Below are positions 8,843 to 21,711 of a DNA stretch of 64,000 nt, piece by piece (positions within the stretch are counted from its first letter, which is position 1; every line of letters begins with the position of its first letter). A program made the translations under genes and the position numbers. The stretch comes from Frigoribacterium sp. PvP032 (GTDB taxonomy: Bacteria > Actinomycetota > Actinomycetes > Actinomycetales > Microbacteriaceae), in NCBI RefSeq assembly GCF_017833035.1, contig NZ_JAFIBM010000001.1, positions 1,984,001 through 2,048,000 of the forward strand. The letters run 5' to 3'. The notes beneath the pieces were generated by a model that saw nothing but the letters and a program-made list of their open reading frames with translations, was not told the origin of the DNA and did no database searches.

Positions 8843-10209
8843 CCACCACCCACCTGATCCGCGCCGTCGAGACCGTCGACGGCACGCGCACCGACGTGCT
8901 GGTCCGCGACGGCGTCGTGGTCGAGCTCGGCTCCGGCCTCAGCGCCGCGGGCGCCGAGGTGTTCGACGCCGACGGGCTCCTCGCCCTGCCCGGCCTCGTC
9001 GACCTGCACACGCACCTCCGCGAGCCCGGCGGCGAGGGGGCCGAGACGGTCCTCACCGGGTCCCGCGCCGCCGCGGCGGGCGGGTTCACCGCCGTCAACG
9101 CCATGGCGAACTCGTCCCCGGTCGCCGACACCGCCGGCGTCGTCGAGCAGGTGCAGGCCCTCGGCGGGCGGGCGGGCTACGTCACGGTCCGGCCGATCGG
9201 CGCCGTCACCCAGGGCCTCGAGGGCCGCCGGCTGTCGGAGATCGGCGCCATGGCCAGGTCCCGCGCGGCCGTCCGCGTCTTCTCCGACGACGGCCACTGC
9301 GTCTCCGACCCGCTGCTGATGCGTCGCGCGCTCGAGTACGTCAAGGGCTTCGGGGGAGTCGTCGCCCAGCACGCGCAGGAGCCGCGCCTCACCGAGGGCG
9401 CGCAGATGAACGAGGGCGCCCTGTCGGCCGAGCTCGGCCTCGGCGGCTGGCCCGCGGTCGCCGAGGAGTCGATCATCGCGCGCGACGTCCTGCTCGCCGA
9501 CCACGTCGGCGCCCGTCTGCACGTCTGCCACGTCTCCACCGCGGGCAGCGTCGAGGTCGTCCGCTGGGCCAAGGCGAGGGGCATCGACGTGACCGCCGAG
9601 GTCACGCCGCACCACCTCCTCCTCACTGAAGATCTCGTCTCGAGCTACGACTCGCGCTACAAGGTCAACCCGCCGCTCCGCCGGGCAGAAGACGTCGAGG
9701 CGCTGCGGGCGGCCCTCGCCGACGGCACGATCGACATCGTCGCCACCGACCACGCCCCCCACACCTCGGAGGCGAAGCACTGCGAGTGGGACGCCGCCGC
9801 CAACGGCATGGTCGGCCTCGAGAGCGCCCTCTCCGTCGTGCACCAGACCATGGTCGAGACGGGCCTGCTCGACTGGGCCGACGTGGCCCGCGTGCTCTCG
9901 GTCGCACCGGCGCGGATCGGCCAGGTCGAGGGGCACGGACGACCGCTCGCGGTCGGGGAGCCCGCCGAGCTGACCCTCTACGATCGAGGGGTGAGCAAGA
10001 CGTTCGGCACCGAGCACCTCGCGGGTCGCAGCCGCAACTCGCCGTTCCTCGGGCTCACGCTGCCCGGGCAGGTCGTGGCGACGCTGCACCAGGGCTACGC
10101 CACCGTCCGCGACGGTCGCGTCGTCGACGAGCGCGAGATCGCCGACCGGGCAGCCCGCGTGGCCGCCGCGGCGGTGCTGGCCGCGCCCGAGCCGACGAGC
10201 GCCGCGTGA
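8839..10209 (+). CDS. pyrC: Dihydroorotase
   Basis: A 456-residue class I dihydroorotase that closes carbamoyl aspartate to dihydroorotate. The metal-binding HTH of [13 protein letters not shown] is at His57 and His59. Further ligands are in AQHAQEP, VCHVST and the Asp of ATDHAPH. The frame continues upstream inside pyrB, but the GTG at 8839 overlaps the pyrB stop and gives a standard N-terminus. The C-terminal region with [10 protein letters not shown] is typical of amidohydrolases of this class. Confidence 0.95.
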   Translation: MTTTHLIRAVETVDGTRTDVLVRDGVVVELGSGLSAAGAEVFDADGLLALPGLVDLHTHLREPGGEGAETVLTGSRAAAAGGFTAVNAMANSSPVADTAGVVEQVQALGGRAGYVTVRPIGAVTQGLEGRRLSEIGAMARSRAAVRVFSDDGHCVSDPLLMRRALEYVKGFGGVVAQHAQEPRLTEGAQMNEGALSAELGLGGWPAVAEESIIARDVLLADHVGARLHVCHVSTAGSVEVVRWAKARGIDVTAEVTPHHLLLTEDLVSSYDSRYKVNPPLRRAEDVEALRAALADGTIDIVATDHAPHTSEAKHCEWDAAANGMVGLESALSVVHQTMVETGLLDWADVARVLSVAPARIGQVEGHGRPLAVGEPAELTLYDRGVSKTFGTEHLAGRSRNSPFLGLTLPGQVVATLHQGYATVRDGRVVDEREIADRAARVAAAAVLAAPEPTSAA

Positions 10210-10730
10210 ACCGCTGGGTGATCGGCGCGGGCATCCTCGTCCTGCTCGTCTTCGTCGTCCTCCTCATGGTCCGCTCGTGGCGGGCCCGTGGCCGGCGGCA
10301 GGCGGACATCGCGCTGCCCGAGACGGCCCCCGACGTCCTGTCTCCCGCCCTCGTCGAGCACGACGGCTTCTACGTGGCGACGACCCGCGCGGGCGACCCC
10401 CTCGACCGCATCGTGGTCGGCGGGCTCGGCTTCCGGGGCAGGGCCGTCATCTCGGTGCACCAGGAGGGCATGCGCCTCGAGATCGCGGGCGAGCCCGCGA
10501 AGCTGATCCGCGCCTCCTCGATCCGCGACGTCGGCCGAGCGACCTGGACCATCGACCGCGTGGTCGAGACCGACGGGCTCGTGCTCGTCGCCTGGAGCCT
10601 CGGCGACACCGACGTCGACACCTACCTGCGCGTCACGGACGACCCCCGCCCGCTCGTCGACGCCGTCCGGACCATCACGACCTCGGCCCCCACGGCCGGC
10701 ACCACCACAGGAGAGCAGACCATTGACTGA
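10206..10730 (+). CDS. Conserved membrane-anchored protein of the pyr operon
   Basis: A 174-residue protein with one N-terminal membrane helix (about residues 5-24, [16 protein letters not shown]) followed by a basic [10 protein letters not shown] stop-transfer segment, so the rest is probably cytoplasmic. The soluble part is rich in beta strand, with a small-barrel look ([20 protein letters not shown]). A membrane protein of unknown role lies between pyrC and carA in mycobacteria as well (Rv1382 in M. tuberculosis), so the position is conserved. It overlaps pyrC (GTGA) and carA (8 bases). Function is not known; it may link the pathway to the membrane, but this is inference. Confidence 0.8.
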   Translation: MNRWVIGAGILVLLVFVVLLMVRSWRARGRRQADIALPETAPDVLSPALVEHDGFYVATTRAGDPLDRIVVGGLGFRGRAVISVHQEGMRLEIAGEPAKLIRASSIRDVGRATWTIDRVVETDGLVLVAWSLGDTDVDTYLRVTDDPRPLVDAVRTITTSAPTAGTTTGEQTID

Positions 10731-11909
10731 CGCGTCCACCACCACCCGGGCCGTCCTGGTGCTCGAAGACGGGACCCGCTACGCCGGCCGCGCCTACGGC
10801 GCCGTCGGGCGGACGCTCGGGGAGACCGTCTTCGCGACCGGCATGACCGGCTACCAGGAGACCCTCACCGACCCGTCCTACGCCGGGCAGATCGTCGTCA
10901 TGACGGCCCCGCACATCGGCAACACGGGCGTCAACGACGAAGACCCCGAGTCGCGTCGCATCTGGGTCTCGGGCTTCGTCGTCCGCGACGCCAGCCGCGT
11001 CGTCTCGAACCACCGCGCCCAGGGCAGCCTCGACGACCAGCTGGTCGCCGACGGCGTCGTGGGCATCCGCGGCATCGACACGCGCGCGCTGACCCGACGC
11101 CTCCGCGACGTCGGCTCGATGCGCGGCGGCGTCTTCAGCGGCCCCGACGCCGAGCTCGGCGACGACGAGCAGCTAGCGCTCGTGCGCGGCTCGGCCGACA
11201 TGCGCGGCCTCAGCCTCTCGAGCCAGGTCTCGACCGTCGAGCCGTACGTGCTCGAGGCCGAGGGCGACCTCGTCGGCTCGGTCGCGGTGCTCGACCTCGG
11301 CGTCAAGACGTCGACGCTCCGGTACCTCGCGCAGCGCGGCTTCCGGGTGCACGTCCTCCCGCAGGACACGACGCCAGAGCAGCTCCGCGCCCTCGCGCCG
11401 GACGCGCTCTTCTTCTCGAACGGCCCCGGCGACCCCGCAGCCAGCGACGCCCAGGTCGAGCTGCTGCGCGGCGCCCTCCGCGACGGACTGCCCTACTTCG
11501 GCATCTGCTTCGGCAACCAGCTGTTCGGCCGCGCCCTCGGCTTCGACACCTACAAGCTGCCCTTCGGCCACCGCGGCATCAACCAGCCGGTGCTCGACAA
11601 GACCACGGGCAAGGTCGAGATCACGAGCCAGAACCACGGCTTCGCGGTCGACGCGCCCGTCGAGGGCGTCCTCGACTCGCCGGCCGGCTTCGGCCGCGTC
11701 GAGGTCAGCCACTTCAGCCTCAACGACAACGTCGTCGAGGGCCTCCGCGCCCTCGACATCCCGGCCTTCTCGGTGCAGTACCACCCCGAGGCGGCAGCCG
11801 GGCCCCACGACAGCAACCACCTCTTCGACCGCTTCCGCGAGGCGGTCGTGGCTCGCAAGTCCGGCAAGCCCGTCGACTTCGGCTCCGACCTCGAAAGCAG
11901 CAGCAACTG

Positions 11910-11910
<1 letters not shown>
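10723..11910 (+). CDS. carA: Carbamoyl-phosphate synthase small (glutaminase) subunit
   Basis: A 395-residue glutamine amidotransferase subunit that supplies ammonia to CarB. The N-terminal CPSase small-chain domain holds [14 protein letters not shown]. The C-terminal class I glutaminase has the nucleophile Cys in [12 protein letters not shown] and the His-Glu pair in QYHPEA. GICFGNQ replaces the commoner GICLGHQ, but the Cys is intact. The start is TTG at 10723 with CAGGAGAG about 10 bases upstream; it lies inside the end of the previous gene, which suggests coupling. The stop shares one base with the carB ATG. Confidence 0.96.
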
Positions 11911-15181
<3,271 letters not shown>

Positions 15182-15185
<4 letters not shown>

Positions 15186-16039
15186 CGGCCGCCTCCTTCG
15201 GCGCGCGCCTCGAGACCGTGCTCGAGACGTCCGGCGGCCTCTGCGTCGGCATCGACCCGCACCCCTGGCTGCTGGAGCAGTGGGGGCTGCCGACCAGCGC
15301 CTCCGGCGTGCGCGAGCTCGGCCTGCGCGCTGTCGAGGCCGCAGCGGGGTCGGCCGGGGTCGTCAAGCCGCAGGTCGCCTTCTTCGAGCGCTGGGGCTCG
15401 GCGGGCTTCGCCGCCCTCGAGGACGTCCTCACGGCTGCCAGGGACGCCGGGCTGCTGGTCGTCGGCGACGCCAAGCGCGGAGACGTCGGCAGCACCATGG
15501 ACGGCTACGCCGAGGCCTGGTTCGCACCCGACTCGCCCCTCCGCGTGGACGCCCTGACCGTGTCGCCGTACCTCGGCTTCGGCTCGCTGCAGGGCACGAT
15601 CGACCGGGCCAGGCAGGTCGGCGCGGGCGTCTTCGTCCTCGCGGCCACCTCCAACCCGGAGGCGCGGGCGGGGCAGACGGCACTCGTCACCGGCGCCGAC
15701 GGCGCGTCACGGACCCTGGCGGCAGGTATCGTCGACCAGGTGCGAGACGACGACCAGGCAGCGGGGGAGACCCGACTCGGCTCAGTGGGCCTCGTGCTCG
15801 GGGCGACCGTCGACCTCGCGTCCTACGGCATCGACACGGCCTCGCTCGCCGGCGTGCCCGTCCTCGCGCCCGGCTTCGGCCACCAGGGGGCCCGTGTCTC
15901 CGACCTGCGCTCTCTCTACGGCTCGGCCGCTCGGAACGTGCTCGTCTCGACGTCCAGGGGAGTCCTCGCGGCCGGCCCCGACGGGATGGCCGAGGCCGTC
16001 CGCGACGCCGCAGAGGAGGTGCGCACGTGCCTCGCATGA
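15182..16039 (+). CDS. pyrF: Orotidine 5'-phosphate decarboxylase (type 2)
   Basis: A 285-residue OMP decarboxylase of the longer, actinobacterial/mycobacterial type, making UMP in the last step of the pathway. The catalytic Lys-Asp charge relay is in [26 protein letters not shown] at the N-terminus, [11 protein letters not shown] and APGFGHQGA near the C-terminus are also typical. GTG at 15182 overlaps the carB stop and is chosen over the long upstream extension, which lies inside carB. dihydroorotate dehydrogenase (pyrD) is the one pathway enzyme not in this operon. Confidence 0.95.
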
Positions 16040-16941
16040 CCCCGCCGCCGGTCGACCGTGCCGCCGCCGCCAGGGCCGCGGTCGCTGCACGTCGTGCCCG
16101 CGCCGCAGTCAAGGCGTCCGTCGCCGAGCGCCGGCGCACCGCGCTCGACGTCGCCGAGACGGCCTGGGCCGGCGAGCCGACGGCCCCCGAGGCGACGCTG
16201 CGCGTCCGTGAGCTCCTCACCAGCATCCCCGGCATCGGGCCCACCCGCGTCGCCCGCATCATGACCGACCTCGGCATCGCCGAGTCCAAGCGCGTCGGCG
16301 GCCTCGGCGTCCGGCAGCGCCGCATCCTCGGCGACTGGCTCGCCGTCCGCGAGGCCAGGGGCCGCGTGCGCTCGCGCCTCGTCGTCCTCGCCGGGCCGAC
16401 CGCCGTCGGCAAGGGCACGGTCTCGACCCACATCCGCGAGAACTACCCGGACGTGCACCTCTCCATCTCCGCGACGACCAGGGCGCCCCGCCCCGGCGAG
16501 GTCGACGGGGTGCACTACTACTTCGTCGACGACGCCGAGTTCGACCGGATGATCCGCGAGCGCGAGCTGCTCGAGTGGGCGACCGTGCACAACTCGTACC
16601 GCTACGGCACGCCGCGTCCGCCGATCGACGCCGCGCTGCAGGCCGGGCGGAGCGTCCTGCTCGAGATCGACCTGCAGGGCGCACGGCTCGTCCGCACGGC
16701 GATGCCCGAGGCAGTGCTCGTGTTCCTGCTGCCGCCCACGTGGGACGAACTGGTCCGTCGGCTGATCGGTCGCGGCACCGAGGACGCGGCCGAGCAGCAG
16801 CGCCGGCTCGAGACCGCGAAGGTCGAGCTGGCCGCCCAGGACGAGTTCGACGTCAAGGTCGTGAACCACGACGTGCCCGAAGCGGCTCGCGAGGTCGTAG
16901 AATTGATGACTGCGCCCGAGGACGCACGCCCGCGGGCGTGA
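16027..16941 (+). CDS. gmk: Fusion of actinobacterial integration host factor (mIHF) with guanylate kinase
   Basis: A 304-residue two-domain protein. Residues 1-110 match the mIHF DNA-binding protein: a basic Ala/Arg helix, then the helix-two-turns-helix region [18 protein letters not shown] (67-84) and [16 protein letters not shown] (90-105). Residues 115-304 are guanylate kinase, which phosphorylates GMP to GDP: P-loop GPTAVGKGT (123-131), [13 protein letters not shown] (147-159), GVHYYFV, EIDLQGA (213-219). In mycobacteria mihF and gmk are separate adjacent genes; here there is no stop or start between them. GTG 16027 is preferred because AGGAGG sits 7 bases upstream; ATG 16036, overlapping the pyrF stop, is the alternative and removes three residues. 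Confidence 0.9.
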   Translation: MPRMTPPPVDRAAAARAAVAARRARAAVKASVAERRRTALDVAETAWAGEPTAPEATLRVRELLTSIPGIGPTRVARIMTDLGIAESKRVGGLGVRQRRILGDWLAVREARGRVRSRLVVLAGPTAVGKGTVSTHIRENYPDVHLSISATTRAPRPGEVDGVHYYFVDDAEFDRMIRERELLEWATVHNSYRYGTPRPPIDAALQAGRSVLLEIDLQGARLVRTAMPEAVLVFLLPPTWDELVRRLIGRGTEDAAEQQRRLETAKVELAAQDEFDVKVVNHDVPEAAREVVELMTAPEDARPRA

Positions 16942-17001
16942 CTCGCGCCCCGATCTCTGCACCTGCCGGTGCCTGACAGAACCCCACAACGAGGAGTGAC
17001 C

Positions 17002-17268
17002 ATGGCCGACAAGAACAAGGGCATCATCGATCCGCCCATCGACGAGCTGCTCTCGAAGGTCGAGTCGAAGTACGCGCTCGTCATCTTCGCGTCCAAGCGC
17101 GCACGTCAGATCAACGACTACTACGCCGACCTGCACGAGGGCAGCCTGTTCGACAACGTCGGCCCGCTCGTCGACAGCACCATCGACGACAAGCCGCTCT
17201 CGGTCGCGATGCACGAGATCAACGAGGACAAGCTCGAGGCCAAGCCCCTCCCCGCCACCGCGGAGTAG
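17002..17268 (+). CDS. rpoZ: RNA polymerase omega subunit
   Basis: An 88-residue omega subunit that helps assemble beta' into RNA polymerase. The core [26 protein letters not shown] matches the family, as does the C-terminal [16 protein letters not shown] 17002 has GAGGAG 7-8 bases upstream; the longer upstream frame lacks a good site. A TAGAAT hexamer at 16898-16903 inside gmk could serve as an own promoter. In many Actinobacteria coaBC follows; here metK follows after 168 bases. Confidence 0.95.
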   Translation: MADKNKGIIDPPIDELLSKVESKYALVIFASKRARQINDYYADLHEGSLFDNVGPLVDSTIDDKPLSVAMHEINEDKLEAKPLPATAE

Positions 17269-17325
17269 CCACCTCACGATCGTCCACGGTCACCGTCGTC
17301 CAGCGACAGTGACGGTGGGCGGTCG

Positions 17326-17387
17326 TAGCATCGAACGAGGCCCCCGGGGAGACCGTCCCGCGGGGCCTCGCCGTGTCCTACGAGGCC
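17326..17387 (+). promoter_or_regulatory. Putative metK promoter and leader with two competing hairpins
   Basis: TAGCAT (17326-17331) may be a -10 box, with a start near 17338. Three arms follow: A, CGAGGCCCC at 17336-17344; B, GGGGCCTCG at 17362-17370; C, CGAGGCC at 17381-17387. B is the exact complement of A (9 bp) and its last seven bases are the exact complement of C, so A:B and B:C exclude each other. A run of GCCCTC copies (17392-17421) follows, then GGAG and the GTG start. The region may be a terminator for rpoZ or a control leader for metK. No U-tract follows either hairpin, and no known SAM riboswitch was recognised. Confidence 0.4.
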
Positions 17388-17436
17388 TGACGCCCTCGAC
17401 ATCGCCCTCGCCCTCGCCCTCGACCCCGGAGTTCCT

Positions 17437-18672
17437 GTGACCTCGACCGACGTGACACCCGCCAGCAGCACGACCGCCCCGACGAGCCTCCGGCTCTTCA
17501 CGTCGGAGTCGGTCACCGAGGGCCACCCCGACAAGATCTGCGACCAGATCTCCGACGGCATCCTCGACGCGCTGCTCGCGGTCGACCCGCAGAGCCGGGT
17601 CGCCGTCGAGACGATGGTGACGACCGGGCTCGTCCACGTGGCGGGCGAGGTCACCACCAAGGGCTACGTCGACATCCCCACGATCGTGCGCGACCTCATC
17701 GTCGGCATCGGCTACGACTCGTCGGCCGTGAGCTTCGACGGCCGCACCTGCGGGGTCGAGGTCTCCATCGGCGCCCAGTCGCCCGACATCGCCCAGGGCG
17801 TCGACACGGCGCTGGAGGCGCGGGGCGGCACCTCCGACGACGCTCTCGACCGCCAGGGCGCCGGCGACCAGGGCATCATGTTCGGCTACGCCACCAACGA
17901 GACGCCGCAGTACATGCCGCTGCCGGTGTGGTTGGCGCACCGGCTCGCGGAGCGCCTCGCGCACGTCCGCAAGAGCGGCGAGCTCGACTACCTCCGGCCC
18001 GACGGCAAGACCCAGGTCACGGTCGGCTACGACGGGGTCGTCCCGCGCACGGTCGACACGGTCGTCGTCTCGACCCAGCACTCGCCGAGCGTCTCGAGCG
18101 AGCAGCTCGAGGCGGACGTGATCGCCCACGTCGTGCGCCCCGTGCTCGACGAGGCCGGGCTCGACTCGACCGAGACGCGCTTCATCATCAACCCCACGGG
18201 TCGCTTCGAGATCGGCGGCCCCCAGGGCGACGCGGGTCTCACCGGCCGCAAGATCATCGTCGACACCTACGGCGGCGCGAGCCGGCACGGCGGCGGCGCG
18301 TTCTCCGGCAAGGACCCGTCGAAGGTCGACCGCTCGGCGGCCTACGCCATGCGCTGGGTGGCCAAGAACGCCGTCGCGGCAGGCCTGGCCGACCGCATCG
18401 AGCTGCAGATCGCCTACGCCATCGGCCGGGCCGCGCCCGTCGGGCTCTACGTCGAGACCTTCGGCACCGGCCACGTGGCCGACGACGTCATCATCGACGC
18501 CGTCCGGCAGGTCTTCGACCTGCGCCCGGCAGCGATCATCCGCGACCTCGACCTGCTGCGGCCGATCTACGCGGCGACCTCGACCTACGGCCACTTCGGC
18601 CGTGAGCTGCCCGAGTTCACCTGGGAGGCCCTCGACCGCGTCGACGCGCTCCGGGCCGCCGCCGGTCTCTGA
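17437..18672 (+). CDS. metK: S-adenosylmethionine synthetase
   Basis: A 411-residue methionine adenosyltransferase, making SAM from ATP and methionine. Signatures are [13 protein letters not shown] near the N-terminus, [16 protein letters not shown] in the middle (signature 1) and [16 protein letters not shown] (signature 2, P-loop-like). C-terminal TYGHFGR is typical. GTG 17437 has GGAG five bases upstream. Length is slightly above the usual 390-400 due to a Thr/Ser/Ala-rich N-terminal extension of about 20 residues. Confidence 0.97.
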   Translation: MTSTDVTPASSTTAPTSLRLFTSESVTEGHPDKICDQISDGILDALLAVDPQSRVAVETMVTTGLVHVAGEVTTKGYVDIPTIVRDLIVGIGYDSSAVSFDGRTCGVEVSIGAQSPDIAQGVDTALEARGGTSDDALDRQGAGDQGIMFGYATNETPQYMPLPVWLAHRLAERLAHVRKSGELDYLRPDGKTQVTVGYDGVVPRTVDTVVVSTQHSPSVSSEQLEADVIAHVVRPVLDEAGLDSTETRFIINPTGRFEIGGPQGDAGLTGRKIIVDTYGGASRHGGGAFSGKDPSKVDRSAAYAMRWVAKNAVAAGLADRIELQIAYAIGRAAPVGLYVETFGTGHVADDVIIDAVRQVFDLRPAAIIRDLDLLRPIYAATSTYGHFGRELPEFTWEALDRVDALRAAAGL

Positions 18673-18682
18673 CCGGGCGCCC

Positions 18683-20698
18683 GTGAGCGTGCCCGTGCCG
18701 AGCGAGCGGCCGTCACCGCGCGCCGTGGCGCGGGTGCTGGTCGAGTCGCCGCTGCCTCAGCTGGACCGGCTGTTCGACTACGCCGTCCCTGCGCACCTCC
18801 GGGACGACGTCGTGCCCGGCATCCGGGTGAAGGTCCCGCTCCGGTCGGCCGGACGCATCGCCGACGGGTTCGTGGTCGAGGTCGTCGAGTCGTCGGCGCA
18901 CGGCGGCGAGCTGAGCGAGGTCGAGGCGATCGTCTCCACCGCCTCCGTGCTGGCCCCCGAGGTGCACGCCCTCGCGAGAGCTGTCGCGGACCGTGCGGGC
19001 GGCTCCGCCAGCGACGTGCTCCGCCTCGCCGTGCCGCCCCGCCAGGCGAGGGTCGAGAAGCAGGTGCTCGCGGCCGCCGTGGCCGCAGCCGAGTCGGGCG
19101 AGACGGTCACGCACCCCGTCGTCGTCGCCTCCGAGGTGACGGGCTACCGGGCCGACCAGCTCGCGGGCATCGTCGCCGCCCGCGGCCGCGCCGCCGTCGA
19201 CGCCGTCCCCCTGCTCGACGAGCTGCCCGACGGCTCGTGGGTCGGCCGGTGGGCCGTCACGGTCGCCCAGCTCGCGACGGTGGCGCTGGCCGCGGGCGAG
19301 AACGCGATCGTCGCGGTGCCCGACCACCGCGACGAAGACCAGGTCCTGCGGTCGCTGGCCGCCCTGCTGCCTGCGGAGAGCGTGGTCCGGCTCGACTCCA
19401 AGCAGTCGAACGCCGACCGCTACCGGGCGGTCCTGCGGGCCAGGGGAGACCAGCCGCTCGTCCTCGTCGGCAACCGGTCCGTGCTGCTCGCGCCCTCGGC
19501 CCGCCTCGGGCTGATCGTCGTCTTCGACGACGGCGACCCCCTGATGGGCGAGCCGCTCAGCCCCTACGTGCACGCCCGCGACACCGCCTTGGTGCGCCAG
19601 TCGCAGCAGCAGACCGCCCTCGTGTTCCTCGGCCACGCCCGGAGCACCGACGTGCAGCGGCTCGTCGAGATCGGCTTCCTCGCCGAGGTCCGTCCCGACC
19701 CCCGGTACCAGCCGCACGTGGTGCCCACGTCGCAGCAGGCCGCCCAGGACGGCTTCGCGGCCCAGGCACGGATCCCGTCGACGGCCTGGACGGAGGCGCG
19801 GGCGGCGGTCGAGCACGGGCCGGTGCTCGTGCAGGTGGCGCACCCCGGGTACTCGCCGCGACTCGCCTGCACCGAGTGCGGCGACACGGCACGGTGCACC
19901 CGCTGCGGCGGTCCGCTCGTCCAGCGCGCGCAGGGCGCGCAGCCCGCGTGCTCGTGGTGCGGCGCCCTCGCCGTGGGCTGGCGGTGCTCGACCTGCGAGG
20001 GCACGCAGATGAAGTCGGTGGGCACTGGCGCGTCCCGCACCGCCGACGAGCTCGGAAAGGCGTTCCCCGGGGTGCGCGTGGTCGTGTCCGACGGATCACG
20101 CCAGGTGAGGCACGTCGACGCCGAGCCCGCGATCGTCGTCGCGACGCGCGGGGCCGAGCCGATCGCCCCAGGGGGCTACCGGGCCGTCCTCCTCCTCGAC
20201 GGCGAGCGGATGCTGGCCCGTGAGAGCCTCCGGGTGGCCGAGGACTGCCTGCGCTGGTGGGCCAACGCGGCGGCCCTGGCGGCGCGTCGCGCCCCGATCG
20301 TGCTCGTCGGCGTCGGCGGCGCCATCGCGTCCTCGCTCGCGACCTGGGAGCTGGCGCGCTACGCGTCCGGCGAGCTGGCCGACCGGCGGGAGCTGCGGTT
20401 CCCGCCCGCCGTCCGCGTCGCGACGGTCACGGGGGGCGTCGAGACCGTGGCCCGCGCTCTGGACGAGCTGCCAGAAGGCGTCCGCAAGGAGACCCTCGGG
20501 CCGGTCGACGTGCCGGACGCCGGCGTCCGGGCGATCGTGCGCTTCGACTACGCCAGCGGGCACGACGTCGCGCAGGTGCTGCGGTCGCAGGTGATCCGCG
20601 CCGCGACCGAGCGCCGCAAGGCGATCGGCTCCCGACGCGGCCGGGGGCTGCCTACACTCAGGGTGCGGTTCGACGACGTCGAGCCGTTCACCGACTGA
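18683..20698 (+). CDS. priA: PriA-like primosomal protein without helicase motifs
   Basis: A 671-residue PriA homologue. The N-terminal 3' DNA-binding domain is present (VARVLVESPLPQLDRLFDYAVP). Where Walker A GxTGSGKT should be, the sequence reads AAGENAIVAVPDHRDED, and the DEEH box is replaced by VFDDGDP, so it should not hydrolyse ATP. The zinc-binding block with eight Cys (CTEC, CTRC, CSWC, CSTC; about 19868-20000) is intact. Loss of helicase motifs is known for actinobacterial PriA, so it is not a broken gene. It may act as a primosome scaffold in replication restart. GTG 18683 is 10 bases after the metK stop; the upstream extension lies inside metK. Confidence 0.88.
   Translation: MSVPVPSERPSPRAVARVLVESPLPQLDRLFDYAVPAHLRDDVVPGIRVKVPLRSAGRIADGFVVEVVESSAHGGELSEVEAIVSTASVLAPEVHALARAVADRAGGSASDVLRLAVPPRQARVEKQVLAAAVAAAESGETVTHPVVVASEVTGYRADQLAGIVAARGRAAVDAVPLLDELPDGSWVGRWAVTVAQLATVALAAGENAIVAVPDHRDEDQVLRSLAALLPAESVVRLDSKQSNADRYRAVLRARGDQPLVLVGNRSVLLAPSARLGLIVVFDDGDPLMGEPLSPYVHARDTALVRQSQQQTALVFLGHARSTDVQRLVEIGFLAEVRPDPRYQPHVVPTSQQAAQDGFAAQARIPSTAWTEARAAVEHGPVLVQVAHPGYSPRLACTECGDTARCTRCGGPLVQRAQGAQPACSWCGALAVGWRCSTCEGTQMKSVGTGASRTADELGKAFPGVRVVVSDGSRQVRHVDAEPAIVVATRGAEPIAPGGYRAVLLLDGERMLARESLRVAEDCLRWWANAAALAARRAPIVLVGVGGAIASSLATWELARYASGELADRRELRFPPAVRVATVTGGVETVARALDELPEGVRKETLGPVDVPDAGVRAIVRFDYASGHDVAQVLRSQVIRAATERRKAIGSRRGRGLPTLRVRFDDVEPFTD
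20653..20658 (+). promoter_or_regulatory. Putative -10 box for fmt inside priA
   Basis: TACACT lies 54 bases before the fmt TTG, inside the last codons of priA. It could give fmt-rsmB its own transcript with a leader near 48 nt. Based on the hexamer alone. Confidence 0.3.
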
Positions 20699-20712
20699 CC
20701 TCCAGGAATCCC

Positions 20713-21711
20713 TTGCGCCTCGTCTTCGCCGGCAGCCCGTCGGCCGCCGTCCCGTCCCTGACCGCCCTCGCCGCGAGCGACCACGAGGTGGTCGCCGTGG
20801 TCACCCGCGACGACACGCCGCAGGGCCGTCGCCGCGTCCTGACCGCGACCCCGGTCGCCCTCGAGGCCGAGCGCCTCGGGCTGCCGGTCGTCAAGACGCG
20901 TCGGATCACGGAGGAGGTGGCCGAGCGGATCGCCGACCTCGACGCCGACCTCGGGGTCGTGGTCGCATTCGGCGCCCTGCTCCGCGAGCCCGTGCTCTCC
21001 GCGCCCCGGCTCGGCTGGGTCAACCTGCACTTCTCCCTGCTGCCGCGCTGGCGCGGTGCCGCTCCCGTGCAGCGGGCGCTGATGGCCGGCGACGAGAGCA
21101 CGGGCGCCGTCGTGTTCCAGCTCGTGCCCGAGCTGGACGCCGGCGATCTCCTGGGCACCCTGGAGCGCCCCCTCGACGGCACGGAGACCGCGGGGGCGCT
21201 CCTCGACGAGCTCGCGGCCAGCGGCGCCGTCCTGCTCGGCGACGTCGTCGACGGGCTCGCCGCGGGCACGGCCGAGCCCGTCGCCCAGGTCGGCGAGGTG
21301 ACCCTCGCCCCCAAGCTCGTCCTCGACGACGGCGCGCTCGACCTCTCGTCGACCGCCGACGACGTGGTCGACCGGTGGCGGGGCACGACGCCCGAGCCGG
21401 GTGCGCACCTCCCGCTCGGCGACGCCCGTCTCAAGGTGCTCGAGCTGCGCGCCGCGCCCGCCGCCGACGACGCGGCCGCCGACGGAGCCGCGGGTGACGA
21501 CCCGCTCCCGCCGGGGCGGATCGCCCTCCGCGGCCGCCGCCTCCTGGTGGGCACGGGCACCGCACCGCTGGAGCTCGTCCGCGTCCAGCCGCCCGGCAAG
21601 AAGCCGATGTCCGGTGCCGACTGGAGCCGTGGGCTGCCGTCCGCCGAGGACGTCCTGCTGACCGAGCCGACAGCCGTCACCACCACGACCGACGAGGAGG
21701 CCCCCGCGTGA
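20713..21711 (+). CDS. fmt: Methionyl-tRNA formyltransferase
   Basis: A 332-residue enzyme that formylates Met-tRNA(fMet) with 10-formyl-THF. The N-terminal Rossmann domain begins RLVFAGSPSAAVPSL. The catalytic region reads NLHFSLLPRWRGAAPVQRAL, with the conserved Asn, His and the SLLP loop; the catalytic Asp is in ELDAGDLL. The C-terminal OB-like domain holds VGTGTAPLELVRVQPPGKK. TTG 20713 is the only start that gives the standard N-terminus, with AGGA upstream. Peptide deformylase (def), often adjacent in other bacteria, is not next to it. Confidence 0.94.
   Translation: MRLVFAGSPSAAVPSLTALAASDHEVVAVVTRDDTPQGRRRVLTATPVALEAERLGLPVVKTRRITEEVAERIADLDADLGVVVAFGALLREPVLSAPRLGWVNLHFSLLPRWRGAAPVQRALMAGDESTGAVVFQLVPELDAGDLLGTLERPLDGTETAGALLDELAASGAVLLGDVVDGLAAGTAEPVAQVGEVTLAPKLVLDDGALDLSSTADDVVDRWRGTTPEPGAHLPLGDARLKVLELRAAPAADDAAADGAAGDDPLPPGRIALRGRRLLVGTGTAPLELVRVQPPGKKPMSGADWSRGLPSAEDVLLTEPTAVTTTTDEEAPA

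Noticed and set aside
16036-16038. ATG 16036 as the start of the mIHF-Gmk fusion
   Set aside because: It overlaps the pyrF stop in the common ATGA way, but the AGGAGG is 16 bases away, against 7 for GTG 16027. It remains possible and changes only three residues.
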